34,403 nt of DNA. It comes from Candidatus Gottesmanbacteria bacterium (GTDB lineage: Bacteria > Patescibacteriota > Microgenomatia > UBA10105 > UBA927). Shown piece after piece: positions 22,060 to 31,459 of the stretch. The notes under the pieces were generated by a model, which saw nothing but the letters and a program-made list of their open reading frames with translations, had not been told where the DNA came from and ran no database searches. The stretch covers positions 1 to 34,403 of the forward strand of contig JACRMP010000009.1 in assembly GCA_016214885.1 (NCBI GenBank), read 5' to 3'. The position numbers were made by a program, and so were the translations under genes. Numbering within the stretch: position 1 is the first letter of the stretch; each line of letters opens with the position of its first letter.

Positions 22060-23457
22060 ATGAACACCAAGTCACCGATTCAAGGTAAGTATAAGTACGG
22101 CTTCCATAAGCCTGAAAATTACGTATTCAAATCCAAAAAAGGGCTGGATGAGGAAGTAGTAAAAAGTATCAGTGCGCATAAAAATGAACCCGCATGGATG
22201 ACAGAACGGCGCCTCATGGCCCATATGATATTCGGTAAGAAAAAAATGCCCATGTGGGGAGCCGATCTTTCTACCATAAATTTTGATGACATATTCTATT
22301 ACATCAAACCGACCGAAAAAGGGGTATCGCGCTGGGAGGATCTACCTCCGGAAATTCGTGACACGTACGATAAAATAGGTATCCCCGAAGCGGAGAAAAA
22401 ATTCCTGTCGGGAGTAAGCGCCCAGTACGAGAGCGAAGTCGTGTACAAAAGTATCCAGTCAGCGCTTTCTAAAAAAGGAGTTATTTTTTTGGACATGGAC
22501 TCGGCGCTGCGGGAATATCCGGAAATCGTGCGGCAGTATTTCGGAACGGTTATTCCATCAGGTGACAACAAGTTTTCTGCGTTAAATACCAGTGTATGGA
22601 GCGGAGGATCGTTTGTGTATGTGCCAAAAGGCGTCCATGTGGATCTGCCCCTTCAGGCATATTTCCGTATTAATGCCGCCAATATGGGGCAGTTTGAACG
22701 TACGCTCATCATCGCGGAAGAAGGAAGCTATGTGCACTATGTGGAGGGGTGTACCGCTCCCATATACACGACAGATTCACTCCATTCAGCGGTTGTTGAA
22801 ATTGTGGTAAAAAAAGGCGCACGAGTCCGGTACACCACCATCCAGAACTGGAGTAATAACGTATATAACCTGGTGACCAAACGGGCGCGCGTCGAAGAAG
22901 AGGGAACTATGGAGTGGGTGGACGGCAATTTGGGGAGCAAAATAACCATGAAGTACCCCAGTGTGTATCTGATGGGTCGCAAAGCCCGCGGCGAAGTATT
23001 GTCCATCGCGTACGCGGGAGCTAATCAACATCAGGATGCCGGGGGTAAAGCCGTGCATTATGCTTCCGAAACTACATCACAGATTATTTCCAAGTCCATA
23101 AGCAGGGCCGGGGGAAGGACGTCATACCGCGGGTTGGTGGAGGTATTTAAGGGCGCAAAAAACTGCAGATCCAAAGTAGTGTGTGATGCGCTTATTCTGG
23201 ATGAGAGGTCGCGTTCCGATACTTATCCTACAATGAAAATTAACGAACATCAAACACAAATTGAACACGAGGCAACTGTTTCCAAGATCGGGGATGAGCA
23301 GCTGTTTTACCTGCAAAGCAGGGGAGTGACTAAGGCACAAGCAGAGTCAATGATTGTCAACGGATTTATCGAACCGATAGTTAAAGAATTGCCGCTTGAG
23401 TACGCGGTAGAAATGAACAGATTAATTCAGCTTCAGATGGAAGGATCCGTGGGATGA
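22060..23457 (+). CDS. sufB: Fe-S assembly scaffold protein SufB
   Basis: A 465-aa scaffold with the right-handed beta-helix core. The N-terminal helical part ends before [26 protein letters not shown]. Further marks are [32 protein letters not shown] and, near the C-terminus, [20 protein letters not shown]. Cys375 matches the cluster-building Cys of SufB, and the nearby Glu402/Glu404 region is conserved. The sequence ends [20 protein letters not shown], as in full-length SufB. It lies 41 nt after sufC and overlaps sufD by ATGA. Confidence 0.96.
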   Translation: MNTKSPIQGKYKYGFHKPENYVFKSKKGLDEEVVKSISAHKNEPAWMTERRLMAHMIFGKKKMPMWGADLSTINFDDIFYYIKPTEKGVSRWEDLPPEIRDTYDKIGIPEAEKKFLSGVSAQYESEVVYKSIQSALSKKGVIFLDMDSALREYPEIVRQYFGTVIPSGDNKFSALNTSVWSGGSFVYVPKGVHVDLPLQAYFRINAANMGQFERTLIIAEEGSYVHYVEGCTAPIYTTDSLHSAVVEIVVKKGARVRYTTIQNWSNNVYNLVTKRARVEEEGTMEWVDGNLGSKITMKYPSVYLMGRKARGEVLSIAYAGANQHQDAGGKAVHYASETTSQIISKSISRAGGRTSYRGLVEVFKGAKNCRSKVVCDALILDERSRSDTYPTMKINEHQTQIEHEATVSKIGDEQLFYLQSRGVTKAQAESMIVNGFIEPIVKELPLEYAVEMNRLIQLQMEGSVG

Positions 23458-24089
23458 AAACAATTGCAAAAGATACGACTATCGTCAAAGCAGTAACCAG
23501 GGGCACTTTCCGCGAAGATTTTGCCGTGGGAAAAAACGCCCATCTTATCGTCGTGTATGTAGTTGCGGCGAAAGGTAAGATGGAATTATACCCATCGGTG
23601 CATTTAACGGGCGCGGGTGCTACAGCAACTCTCATCGGTTTGGTAACCGGCACCGGATCCGCAGAGGTAAAAATGAGCACCCTTCAGCACCATAAAGCGC
23701 CTAATACGACGAGTAATCTGTTGGTAAAAAGCATACTGTCGGATAACAGTTCATTCGCATACGACGGGAGCATTACCGTCGATAAGAAGGCGCAGAAAAC
23801 TGACGCCTACCAGCGGAATGAGAATATGCTCCTGGACACAGAAACCCAGGCCATCAGTTCGCCCGCGTTGGAAATTCTGGCAAATGACGTGCGGTGCACC
23901 CATGGAGCTACGGTGAAAACTATTGATGAAAACGAACTATGGTATCTGGCAAGCAGGGGTATTGACCCGGAATCCGCGCGCGCTATGATAGCATCAGGCT
24001 TTTTACGCAGCGCGTTTTCTCTTATTCAGGACGATGATACAAGGAGCCGTGTCGAAACGATGGTGTCGGAGTTGGAGAAAGGAAAATAG
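23454..24089 (+). CDS. sufD: Fe-S assembly protein SufD, minimal form
   Basis: A 211-aa SufB/SufD-family protein, about half the length of the E. coli SufD (over 400 aa). The beta-helix core is present ([50 protein letters not shown]) along with the family motif [19 protein letters not shown], whose His150 corresponds to the essential His at the SufB-SufD interface. The N-terminal helical domain is missing. The C-terminus has [22 protein letters not shown], as usual. Context right after sufB supports SufD over a second SufB. Confidence 0.9.
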   Translation: MKTIAKDTTIVKAVTRGTFREDFAVGKNAHLIVVYVVAAKGKMELYPSVHLTGAGATATLIGLVTGTGSAEVKMSTLQHHKAPNTTSNLLVKSILSDNSSFAYDGSITVDKKAQKTDAYQRNENMLLDTETQAISSPALEILANDVRCTHGATVKTIDENELWYLASRGIDPESARAMIASGFLRSAFSLIQDDDTRSRVETMVSELEKGK

Positions 24090-24091
24090 TC

Positions 24092-24403
24092 ATGAGTGAC
24101 TTTGTTTCTGTGTGCAAGGTTACAGATATTTCCCCGGGAAGTATGAGAACATATTCAGTGCGGGGTAAACAGGTGGCGCTGGCCAACGTAGACGGTGAGT
24201 TTTTTGCCGTCAGCGATACGTGCTCGCATGAACAGTGTTCATTGGGAACCGAAGGGGCGCTTGATGGGAATGTCATTGTCTGTGGGTGCCACGGGGCGCA
24301 GTTTGATGTGACCAACGGAAGTGTGATGGCACCTCCGGCTCCCACCGATATTACGTCGTACGAGACAAAAGTGACAGGCAACGAGGTGTTTGTGCAGATA
24401 TAA
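24092..24403 (+). CDS. Rieske-type [2Fe-2S] ferredoxin of the SUF operon
   Basis: A 103-aa soluble Rieske protein. The cluster motif is Cys44-x-His46 (TCSHEQCSL) and Cys64-x-x-His67 (VCGCHGAQFD), two Cys and two His. No membrane segment or oxygenase domain is attached, so it is of the small ferredoxin type. A Rieske ferredoxin between sufD and sufS is known in some bacterial SUF operons and is thought to supply electrons or be an early client. It is 2 nt after sufD and 5 nt before sufS. Confidence 0.92.
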   Translation: MSDFVSVCKVTDISPGSMRTYSVRGKQVALANVDGEFFAVSDTCSHEQCSLGTEGALDGNVIVCGCHGAQFDVTNGSVMAPPAPTDITSYETKVTGNEVFVQI

Positions 24404-24408
24404 ATACC

Positions 24409-25638
24409 ATGTTCGATCCAAATGTCATCAAAAAGGATTTTCCCCAGTTAACCCGCTTGATAAACGGGAAGCCCATTGTGTATCTTGACTCCACCGCAAC
24501 TTCGCTTAAGCCCCGGCAGGTGATCGATAAAGAAAATGAATACTATACCAAATACACCGCAAATGTTTTCCGCGGTATATATACGACAAGCGAAGAGGCA
24601 ACTGCAGAATACGAAAAATCCCGTGAACTTACCGCGGCATTCATCGGAGCGGTTAGCGCTGATGAGATAGTGTTCACCCGCAATACTTCTGAATCTATCA
24701 ATCTTGTCGCCTATAGCTATATCCTCAACTCATTTAATCCGGGTGACCGTGTGGTGACCACAATCATGGAACACCATTCCAACTTTGTCCCTTGGCAGCA
24801 GCTGGGGAAGCGCCGCAATATTTCTGTCGATATTTGGTACACGGATGAAAAAGGCACACTCGATTTGTCTGCATTGGAGAAGCTGGTAACTCCAAAAACC
24901 CGTCTGGTGGCCCTCACTGCTGCATCAAATGTGTTAGGAACTATCACCCCGGTTACCCAAATCGTGAAGATGGTCAAAAAAATTAATCCGAAGTGTTTAG
25001 TACTTATTGATGCTGCCCAAGCTGCACCCCATATGCCGGTAGACGTTGGCGCATGGGGGGCGGATTTCGTCGCGTTTTCCAGTCACAAAATGCTTGGGCC
25101 TACCGGTATCGGTGTACTATGGGCGAGGCCGGAATTGTTAGAGGAAATGACGCCGTTTAACTATGGCGGGGATATGATTTCCGAGGTACATGTCGATAAA
25201 ACCGTGTTTAAGAAGCCCCCGCATAAGTTTGAGGCGGGTACTCCCCATATCGCCGGAGTAATCGGGTTTGGTGCTGCTGTGCAGTATCTTTCTGCTTTGG
25301 GGATGGATAATATCCGGATTCATGAAAAGGAGCTTACGAAGTACGCGATAACCAAGCTTGAGGCGGTGTCGGGATTATCATTCATGGGTCCCAAAGATCC
25401 GCTCGTGCGCGGAGGCGTGTTTGCCTGCACTATGAAAGAAGCGCATCCTCACGATATTGCCCAGCTTCTCAACGAAGATAATATTTTTATCCGGGCGGGT
25501 AATCATTGCGCCATGCCGCTCCATGAACACTACGGTGTATCGTCTACGGCACGGGCATCATGCTATATTTACACAACGCGTGAAGATATTGATGCGTTCG
25601 TTGCAGGATTATTAAAAGTGCAAAAGACTTTTTCCTAA
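24409..25638 (+). CDS. sufS: cysteine desulfurase SufS
   Basis: A 409-aa PLP enzyme that takes sulfur from cysteine as an enzyme-bound persulfide. YLDSTATSLKPRQVID opens the protein, MEHHSNFVPW and TAASNVLGT follow, LIDAAQAAPHMPVDV holds the cofactor Asp, AFSSHKMLGPTG has the Schiff-base Lys227, and IRAGNHCAMP carries the active-site Cys367. Length and motifs are those of group II (SufS/CsdA) desulfurases. No SufE is present; the SufU encoded next, with a TAATG junction, is the expected sulfur acceptor. Confidence 0.96.
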   Translation: MFDPNVIKKDFPQLTRLINGKPIVYLDSTATSLKPRQVIDKENEYYTKYTANVFRGIYTTSEEATAEYEKSRELTAAFIGAVSADEIVFTRNTSESINLVAYSYILNSFNPGDRVVTTIMEHHSNFVPWQQLGKRRNISVDIWYTDEKGTLDLSALEKLVTPKTRLVALTAASNVLGTITPVTQIVKMVKKINPKCLVLIDAAQAAPHMPVDVGAWGADFVAFSSHKMLGPTGIGVLWARPELLEEMTPFNYGGDMISEVHVDKTVFKKPPHKFEAGTPHIAGVIGFGAAVQYLSALGMDNIRIHEKELTKYAITKLEAVSGLSFMGPKDPLVRGGVFACTMKEAHPHDIAQLLNEDNIFIRAGNHCAMPLHEHYGVSSTARASCYIYTTREDIDAFVAGLLKVQKTFS

Positions 25639-26015
25639 TGGACCTATACCGAGAACAGATCCTCGACCACTATAAGCATCCCCGGAATTTCGGTCACCTC
25701 GAAGGGGCAAATGTTACCAGTGAAGAAATTAACGTAAGCTGCGGTGACCGCATTGTGATTGAGCTTAAGTTGAAAGGCAAAGGATCAGCAGCTGTCATAG
25801 AAGCAATTAGGTTTAACGGCGAAGGGTGTGCTATAGACCAGGCTAGTGCATCCATGCTTACCGAAGCGGTAATGGGGATGGGTGTAGCTAAAGTTATGAC
25901 TCTGGATTTGGCGTATGTGGAGAAAATGCTGGGAACCACACTTACCCCATCACGGGTGAAATGTGCGCTTCTTCCGCTGGAGGCGATACAGAAGGCAGTG
26001 CAGAGTGTGAGATGA
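25638..26015 (+). CDS. sufU: SufU, zinc-dependent sulfur transfer protein
   Basis: A 125-aa IscU-fold protein. DHYKHPRNFGHLEGAN at the front, INVSCGDR (Cys35, Asp37), NGEGCAIDQASASML (Cys64) and SRVKCALLPLEAI (Cys109) give the three Cys and Asp ligands. The sequence between Cys64 and Cys109 carries the longer insertion that separates SufU from IscU. SufU accepts the persulfide from SufS and passes it to SufBCD, as in Gram-positive bacteria. It is the last gene of the SUF operon. Confidence 0.93.
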   Translation: MDLYREQILDHYKHPRNFGHLEGANVTSEEINVSCGDRIVIELKLKGKGSAAVIEAIRFNGEGCAIDQASASMLTEAVMGMGVAKVMTLDLAYVEKMLGTTLTPSRVKCALLPLEAIQKAVQSVR

Positions 26016-26043
26016 TTCATTGTTTTCGGTGGGTATGGTGCTG

Positions 26044-26049
26044 TATATT
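26044..26049 (+). promoter_or_regulatory. ferredoxin gene -10 (TATATT), leaderless
   Basis: TATATT followed by 8 nt and the ATG at 26058. Confidence 0.5.
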
Positions 26050-26057
26050 TAATTATT

Positions 26058-26312
26058 ATGGATTCGAATGACCCAAAAATTATTAGAAAAATCAGGAACT
26101 GGACGATGCGCATCGACCGCGACCTTTGTATCGGCGCTGCCACCTGTATAGCACTTGCCCCTAAGGCCTGGGCATTGGATGATGAAGCCAAGGCGATAAT
26201 TCTGGATACTTCTGCAGAGGAAACTGATGACGCCCTCATGGAAGCGGCTAAGGGATGTCCCGTTATGGCGATATTTATTACCGACGAAACCGGCAAGCAA
26301 ATTTACCCGTAA
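26058..26312 (+). CDS. single-cluster ferredoxin, probable [3Fe-4S] type
   Basis: An 84-aa soluble ferredoxin. The cluster motif is RDLCIGAATC (Cys24, Ala27, Cys30) and KGCPVMAI (Cys67). A normal 4Fe-4S site would have Cys where Ala27 stands; only three ligands remain, as in many [3Fe-4S] ferredoxins of actinobacteria. There is no second cluster motif. It lies just before the 2-oxoacid:ferredoxin oxidoreductase genes and is a natural electron acceptor for them (inference), though its redox potential could differ from classical 2[4Fe-4S] ferredoxins. The ATG at 26058 has a -10 box 8 nt upstream. Confidence 0.85.
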   Translation: MDSNDPKIIRKIRNWTMRIDRDLCIGAATCIALAPKAWALDDEAKAIILDTSAEETDDALMEAAKGCPVMAIFITDETGKQIYP

Positions 26313-26343
26313 CGCGTGATTTGTTCTATCATCCCCGACAACA

Positions 26344-26349
26344 TACAAT
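26344..26349 (+). promoter_or_regulatory. oxidoreductase alpha gene -10 (TACAAT), leaderless
   Basis: TACAAT followed by 7 nt and the ATG at 26357, with TTGTTC at 26321-26326 exactly 17 bp upstream as a possible -35. Confidence 0.65.
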
Positions 26350-26356
26350 AGATACT

Positions 26357-28090
26357 ATGCGTGATAATGTCACATGGAAAATTGGCGGAGAAGCCGGATT
26401 CGGCATAATGTCCGCAGGTAACGTGCTTGCAAAAACATTTACCCGTGCGGGTTACCATATATTTGCCGTTAACGATTATCCGTCCCTCATCCGCGGCGGA
26501 CACAATGTGGTGTCCGTACGTATCGGAAGCACAGAGTTTTCCGGCATCAATCGCGATCTTCATATACTGGTTGCCTTAAACAGTGAAACAGTTACGATTC
26601 ACAAAGACGAACTGAACGAAAATGCACTCGTGCTGTTTGATCCGGCGGAAAAGGAATGGACAGCCGCAGATTTCCCGAAATCCGTGCGTCTTCTTCCGGT
26701 ACCCCTCCGGGATATCATAAATAATCTCCACGCGGATATGGTTATGCGCAACACCGTAGTACTTGGGGCATCCGTTGCTCTTTTGGGAGCGCCGTTTGAG
26801 GCGCTTTTTTCGGTGATCCACGATCAGTTTATCCATAAAGGGGCTGAGGTGGTCGACCAGAATGAAAAAATTGCCCGTGCCGGATTTGATTACATCAAGG
26901 AACATTTTGCCGACGCGACCGACATGCATCTGTCACCCGGAACCATTACCGAAAAGCAATTGGTAATAAACGGAAGCGAAGCTGTAGGTCTGGGAGCGGT
27001 GAGGGCAGGGCTCAAGTTTGCCGCTATCTATCCAATGACTCCCATAAACGCCATTATTACTTTTTTGGCAGACCACGCCAAAGAGTTGGGTATTGTGTAT
27101 AAACAGCCTGAAGATGAGATAGCGGGGATCACTATGGCAATAGGCGCTTCGGTGGCAGGCGCCCGGAGTATGGTGGCTACCTCCGGCGGAGGCTTCGCTC
27201 TTCAGGTCGAGGGATTATCACTTGCCGGCATGATAGAAGTACCTATTGTTATTGATCTTGGCATGCGTGTGGGACCTGCTACCGGTATGCCGACGTATAC
27301 GGAGCAGGGGGAACTTCTCTTTGCTATTCATGCAGGGCATGGCGAGTTTGCCAGGATAATCCTTGCTCCCGGCGATGTGGAGGAAGCATACCATCTGACG
27401 ATCGACGCATTTAATCTGGCGGATAAATTCCAGATCCCCGTGTTTGTGCTGACGGATAAGTATCTAAATGAAAGTCAGTGGTGCATGAAGCTGTCGCATT
27501 TCCAAAAAACGGTGGCTATCGACCGGGGTAAGCTTATCATGGGCGATACGGGTAAACCGGAAGGCGAGTTCCAACGGTACGACCTAACCCCTGCGGATGG
27601 AGTGTCCCCGCGAAGTGTGCCTGGTACCAAAAACGGCCAATATTATGCCAATTCGTATGAGCACGATGGGTTAGGGCATGTTACCGACCAGGCAAAAATG
27701 AGAAGCGATATGGTAGAGAAGAGGCTTCGTAAAGTGACCAGTATCGAAGCTATGGTTCCGCCGCCCAAAACATACGGTGATGAAAAAGCAGAGATAACGT
27801 TTGTCACCTGGGGGACGACAAAGGGAGCCGTCGTAAGTGCCATGGAGCAGATGAGGCACGAGGGAAAGAAAGTATCGGTGGTGACCTATCCGTGGATATA
27901 TCCGTTCCCGGCAGAGGCCACCAAGGCGCTGCTTGCAGGGTCAGCCAGGGTTATCGCAGTGGAACAAAATGCGACCGGCCAGCTGTGTAAATTAATTCGT
28001 GCAGAAACAGGGATCGATATTACCGAGAAATTCCTAAAATATGACGGAAGACCCTGGCTGCCGGAGGAGATACTAAGTAGACTACAATAA
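26357..28090 (+). CDS. korA: 2-oxoacid:ferredoxin oxidoreductase, fused gamma-alpha subunit
   Basis: A 577-aa subunit. Residues about 1-190 form the gamma domain (KIGGEAGFGIMSAGNVLAKTF, YPSLIRGGHNVVSVRI), fused to the alpha pyrimidine-binding domain that starts at about 200 (NGSEAVGLGAVRAGLKF, YPMTPINAI, TSGGGFALQVEGLSLAGM, GPATGMPTYTEQGELL). A C-terminal domain has KVSVVTYPWIYPFP and VEQNATGQLCKLI. With the beta subunit it would oxidise a 2-oxoacid to acyl-CoA and CO2, reducing ferredoxin. Substrate cannot be fixed: 2-oxoglutarate or branched-chain 2-oxoacids are as possible as pyruvate. The symbol is given by family. Confidence 0.9.
   Translation: MRDNVTWKIGGEAGFGIMSAGNVLAKTFTRAGYHIFAVNDYPSLIRGGHNVVSVRIGSTEFSGINRDLHILVALNSETVTIHKDELNENALVLFDPAEKEWTAADFPKSVRLLPVPLRDIINNLHADMVMRNTVVLGASVALLGAPFEALFSVIHDQFIHKGAEVVDQNEKIARAGFDYIKEHFADATDMHLSPGTITEKQLVINGSEAVGLGAVRAGLKFAAIYPMTPINAIITFLADHAKELGIVYKQPEDEIAGITMAIGASVAGARSMVATSGGGFALQVEGLSLAGMIEVPIVIDLGMRVGPATGMPTYTEQGELLFAIHAGHGEFARIILAPGDVEEAYHLTIDAFNLADKFQIPVFVLTDKYLNESQWCMKLSHFQKTVAIDRGKLIMGDTGKPEGEFQRYDLTPADGVSPRSVPGTKNGQYYANSYEHDGLGHVTDQAKMRSDMVEKRLRKVTSIEAMVPPPKTYGDEKAEITFVTWGTTKGAVVSAMEQMRHEGKKVSVVTYPWIYPFPAEATKALLAGSARVIAVEQNATGQLCKLIRAETGIDITEKFLKYDGRPWLPEEILSRLQ
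28083..28088 (+). promoter_or_regulatory. possible -10 (TACAAT) for the beta subunit gene
   Basis: TACAAT running into the alpha stop codon, 6 nt before the beta ATG at 28095; it repeats the leaderless spacing and could allow separate beta expression. Confidence 0.45.
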
Positions 28091-28094
28091 TAAT

Positions 28095-28958
28095 ATGAGC
28101 TCACTTACTGCTAATTCATACAATACCGGTTTTTTGCCCACCTGGTGCCCGGGGTGCGGCGATTTCGGGATATGGAAGTCACTACAGGGTGCATTTGCCA
28201 GTTTAGGGATCGGCCCGGATGACGGATTGGTAGTATACGGCATAGGATGCCATGGGAACATGTATGATTGGATGAGGATGTACGGGTTTGCCGGTCTCCA
28301 TGGTAGGGCGCTCCCGGTAGCGCAGGGCGCTAAGCTTGCCAACCATAACCTGCCGGTTGTTGTGGTGTCGGGCGACGGGGATTGTCTGGGAGAAGGAGGC
28401 AATCACTTCATGCATGCGGCCAAGAGAAACCCCGATGTGACGGTAATACTTCACGATAATCAGGTATACGGACTTACGACAGGACAGGCATCACCAACCG
28501 CAAAACCAGGTTTTAAGACTAAGTCCACTCCGGAGGGGGCAACCGATGCGCCGATGAATCCGTTGGCTCTAGCAATCGTATCGGGAGCAACTTTTGTCGC
28601 CCGTGGATTTGCGGGAGATCTGCCGGGGCTAACTGCTATTATGGTAGAAGCAATGAAGCACAAGGGATTTGCGGTAGTCGACGTATTGCAACCCTGCGTG
28701 ACGTTTGATAAAGTACACACGTACCAGTGGTACCGGCAAAGATTATATAAGCTGGAAGCGGAAGGACATGTCCCTGATAATAAATTGAAGGCGCTCGAAA
28801 AAGCGATGGAATGGGGAGATAAAATTCCGCTTGGTATTTTTTACAAAGAAGACAAACCGACCAGTGAAGGTTTGGAACCTGCACTTTCCGGAGCCCCGCT
28901 TGTCAGCTTACCTCTTGAAGTGGCGCACTGGGACAAGCTGTTAAATGAGTTTGTGTGA
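28095..28958 (+). CDS. korB: 2-oxoacid:ferredoxin oxidoreductase beta subunit
   Basis: A 287-aa TPP-binding subunit. TWCPGCGDFGI (Cys18, Cys21), YGIGCHGN (Cys52) and LQPCVTF (Cys201) supply four Cys for the 4Fe-4S cluster seen in this enzyme family. VVVSGDGDCLGEGGNHFMHAAKRN is the GDG-type thiamine diphosphate/Mg motif, and ILHDNQVYGLTTGQASPT is the strongly conserved loop over it. All ligands are intact, so the enzyme should be active. It follows the alpha gene by 4 nt. Confidence 0.92.
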   Translation: MSSLTANSYNTGFLPTWCPGCGDFGIWKSLQGAFASLGIGPDDGLVVYGIGCHGNMYDWMRMYGFAGLHGRALPVAQGAKLANHNLPVVVVSGDGDCLGEGGNHFMHAAKRNPDVTVILHDNQVYGLTTGQASPTAKPGFKTKSTPEGATDAPMNPLALAIVSGATFVARGFAGDLPGLTAIMVEAMKHKGFAVVDVLQPCVTFDKVHTYQWYRQRLYKLEAEGHVPDNKLKALEKAMEWGDKIPLGIFYKEDKPTSEGLEPALSGAPLVSLPLEVAHWDKLLNEFV

Positions 28959-28986
28959 GTTAATTTTCTTTTCTATAAATCGGGTG

Positions 28987-29014
28987 TTGACATTTATTTA
29001 GCACTTGGTATACT
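28987..29014 (+). promoter_or_regulatory. lon promoter (TTGACA - 16 bp - TATACT)
   Basis: Consensus -35 TTGACA (28987-28992) and -10 TATACT (29009-29014) with 16-bp spacing and a TGG before the -10. Transcription should begin near 29021, about 12 nt before the ATG at 29033. The -10 lies inside the CIRCE operator. Confidence 0.88.
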
Positions 29015-29024
29015 AGAGTGCTAA
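28998..29024 (+). promoter_or_regulatory. CIRCE operator (HrcA binding site)
   Basis: TTAGCACTT, 9-nt spacer, GAGTGCTAA. This matches the CIRCE consensus (TTAGCACTC-N9-GAGTGCTAA) at 17 of 18 arm positions, with one C to T. Its spacer contains the lon -10 box, so bound HrcA would block transcription and heat shock would release it. No hrcA gene is in the window. Confidence 0.92.
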
Positions 29025-29032
29025 ATACCCTT

Positions 29033-31456
29033 ATGAGTACTTCATTAGACAATCCAAACCAAATTCTTCCAGTCGTTCCTATCCGTGATGGCATCGTATT
29101 TCCGGGAACGGAAATGATACTTACCTTCGGCCGTCAGCGGTCTGTCGCTGCTATCGAAGCGGCGCAAAACGCAGGAAAAAGGGTGGTTCTGGTGATGCAA
29201 CGAAATCCCAGTATAAATGATCCGACTCCCAGCGACTTAAATCAGATAGGTACGGTGGGAGAGATTGTGCAGATGATGCGTAATGAAGGCGAGATAAACG
29301 CACTTGTCCGTGGTATTTCTAAGGTGGAGCTTACTTCCTATGAAGCAGTTGAGCCTTTTTTTGTCGCACGGGTTGCAGAAGTTGCTGATGTCATAGAAGA
29401 AGACGAAGAAACCAAGGCACTGTTTAATCACCTCACCGGTCAGCTTCGGCAAGCAGTCAAGCTTGGCAAAACGATGGATTTTCTGACATTTATGAACATT
29501 ATGTCCGGTATGTCTCCCGTTACTCTGTCGTATCAACTGGCAGGGGTTCTGGACACCAAACCCAGTGAACGGCAGGAGCTATTGGAGATCAATTCCGTGA
29601 AGGCCCGCTTTGAGAAGGAAGCGGCATATTTGGCTAAAGAGGTGAAAGTGCTGGAGCTGGAGCGAAAGATTGCTACCAAGACTCAGGAAAAGTTTGAAAA
29701 GAACGTCAAAGAGCAGGTGCTTAGAGAGCGCATTAAAACCATCGAAAAAGAGCTGGGTGATGACGATGAAAACAAAGAGTTTAAAGAGTTGGCCGACAAA
29801 ATTAAAAAAGCCGGTATGCCGCTCGAAGTGCGCGAAAAGGCAGAAAAAGAGCTCCGCAGATTAACACAAATGTCACAGTATAATCCGGAAGCTTCGTATG
29901 TCCGTACGTACCTCGACTGGCTTGTCGAAGTGCCGTGGATGGAAACCGAGACGGGCAAAGTAAATCTTACCGATGCAGAAAAGGTTTTAAACCAGGACCA
30001 CTACGCATTAGCAAAGATTAAGGAACGCATACTGGAGTTCCTTGCGGTTATGAAGCTTCGGAATGCTTCCGAGGAAGCTCCGGCAAAAACGACAAAGACC
30101 GACAAAAAAGAGGAAGCCAAGCCGGCTGGTAAAGGCAGTAAGTCAGCGCCCACCATTTTGTGTTTTGTCGGGCCGCCCGGAGTGGGAAAGACTTCTATCG
30201 GTAAATCTATAGCACGCAGCCTGGGGAGAAAGTTTGTAAAAATGTCATTGGGTGGTATCCGTGACGAGGCAGAAATCCGTGGGCACCGGAGAACCTATGT
30301 AGGCGCCATGCCGGGACGCATCATCCAGGGTATAAAACAAGCGGGAACCAAAAGCCCGGTGTTCATGCTGGACGAAATAGACAAAGTGGGAGCCGACTTC
30401 CGTGGTGATCCGTCTTCCGCCCTTCTTGAGGCGCTCGATCCGGAACAGAACTATGCATTCTCTGATCATTACTTGGAAGTGCCGTACGATCTATCGGAAG
30501 TGTTTTTTATTACCACCTGCAACCAGTTGGATACTATCCCTCCGGCGCTGCGGGACCGTCTGGAAATCATCCGGTTTGCCGGATATACGGAAGATGAGAA
30601 GTTCCATATTGCAAGCGATTACCTGTTTGAGAAACAGCGCGTGATCCACGGCGTGCCCAAGGGTGTCGTCGAACTTTCCGATGAGGCGCTGCGTGAAATA
30701 ATCCGCCGTTACACCAGAGAAGCGGGTGTGCGTAATTTGGAGAGGGAAGTGGCGACACTATTTAGAAAGACCGCTAAAAAAATCGCAGAGGTGGAAACCA
30801 AGGACAGGAAGAAATATAAGATCGACCCTGATGATCTACAGTCCTATCTGGGTCCCACAAAATTTACCTCATCACTTGCCGAGAAAAAGGATGAAGTAGG
30901 CATGTCGACTGGTTTGGCCTGGACGGAAGCTGGCGGAGATATTCTGTTTATCGAAGTAGCACTCATGCCGGGCAGAGGGACACTTATCCTGACGGGGCAA
31001 CTCGGAGACGTGATGAAAGAATCAGCCCAGGCCGCCATGTCATATGTGCGGAGCCGCTGGAAGGCGCTCAAATTGCCGGAGAAGTTTTATCAGAAACTTG
31101 ATGTGCATGTTCATGTACCCGAAGGCGCAGTCCCCAAAGACGGCCCGTCTGCAGGAGCAGCAATTGCTACCGCCATAGTATCCGCACTCAGCAAGAAACC
31201 CGCACGCAGATTAGTCGCCATGACAGGCGAGATAACACTGCGAGGCAGAGTGCTTGAAATAGGGGGAGTCAAAGAAAAGATGATAGCTGCCCACCGCGCG
31301 GGTATAAAGGAAGTGATACTGCCGAAGAACAATAAAAAAGATCTGGAAGATATCCCGAAAGCGGTGATAAGTGACCTCAAGTTCAACTTTGTCGAACACA
31401 TGGACGAGGTGCTGAAAGTAGCAATCCCCGGGCTTAAGTTTTCTGCAAAATCCTAA
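29033..31456 (+). CDS. lon: ATP-dependent protease Lon
   Basis: An 807-aa Lon A-type protease that degrades misfolded and regulatory proteins in the cytosol. The N-terminal LON domain ([18 protein letters not shown] onward) and a coiled-coil region precede the AAA+ domain. That domain has [16 protein letters not shown] (Walker A about 380-387), [10 protein letters not shown] (Walker B) and the arginine-finger region [11 protein letters not shown]. The protease domain has [13 protein letters not shown] with the catalytic Ser near 706, and GGVKEKM, which contains the catalytic Lys. A Lys/Ala/Glu-rich insertion (about 350-375) just before Walker A is unusual. The GTG at 29018 would lie upstream of the predicted transcript start and inside CIRCE, so ATG 29033 is chosen. 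The stop is 3 nt from the stop of the convergent hydrolase. Confidence 0.95.
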   Translation: MSTSLDNPNQILPVVPIRDGIVFPGTEMILTFGRQRSVAAIEAAQNAGKRVVLVMQRNPSINDPTPSDLNQIGTVGEIVQMMRNEGEINALVRGISKVELTSYEAVEPFFVARVAEVADVIEEDEETKALFNHLTGQLRQAVKLGKTMDFLTFMNIMSGMSPVTLSYQLAGVLDTKPSERQELLEINSVKARFEKEAAYLAKEVKVLELERKIATKTQEKFEKNVKEQVLRERIKTIEKELGDDDENKEFKELADKIKKAGMPLEVREKAEKELRRLTQMSQYNPEASYVRTYLDWLVEVPWMETETGKVNLTDAEKVLNQDHYALAKIKERILEFLAVMKLRNASEEAPAKTTKTDKKEEAKPAGKGSKSAPTILCFVGPPGVGKTSIGKSIARSLGRKFVKMSLGGIRDEAEIRGHRRTYVGAMPGRIIQGIKQAGTKSPVFMLDEIDKVGADFRGDPSSALLEALDPEQNYAFSDHYLEVPYDLSEVFFITTCNQLDTIPPALRDRLEIIRFAGYTEDEKFHIASDYLFEKQRVIHGVPKGVVELSDEALREIIRRYTREAGVRNLEREVATLFRKTAKKIAEVETKDRKKYKIDPDDLQSYLGPTKFTSSLAEKKDEVGMSTGLAWTEAGGDILFIEVALMPGRGTLILTGQLGDVMKESAQAAMSYVRSRWKALKLPEKFYQKLDVHVHVPEGAVPKDGPSAGAAIATAIVSALSKKPARRLVAMTGEITLRGRVLEIGGVKEKMIAAHRAGIKEVILPKNNKKDLEDIPKAVISDLKFNFVEHMDEVLKVAIPGLKFSAKS

Positions 31457-31459
31457 TGG

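Noticed and set aside
25694-26296. Long (200 codon) open frame antisense to sufU and the ferredoxin gene
   Set aside because: The plus strand carries two genes with complete family motifs; the antisense product has no recognisable features and no promoter spacing.
29018-29032. Upstream GTG start for lon
   Set aside because: It lies inside the CIRCE operator and before the predicted transcription start; the conserved LON domain begins after ATG 29033.
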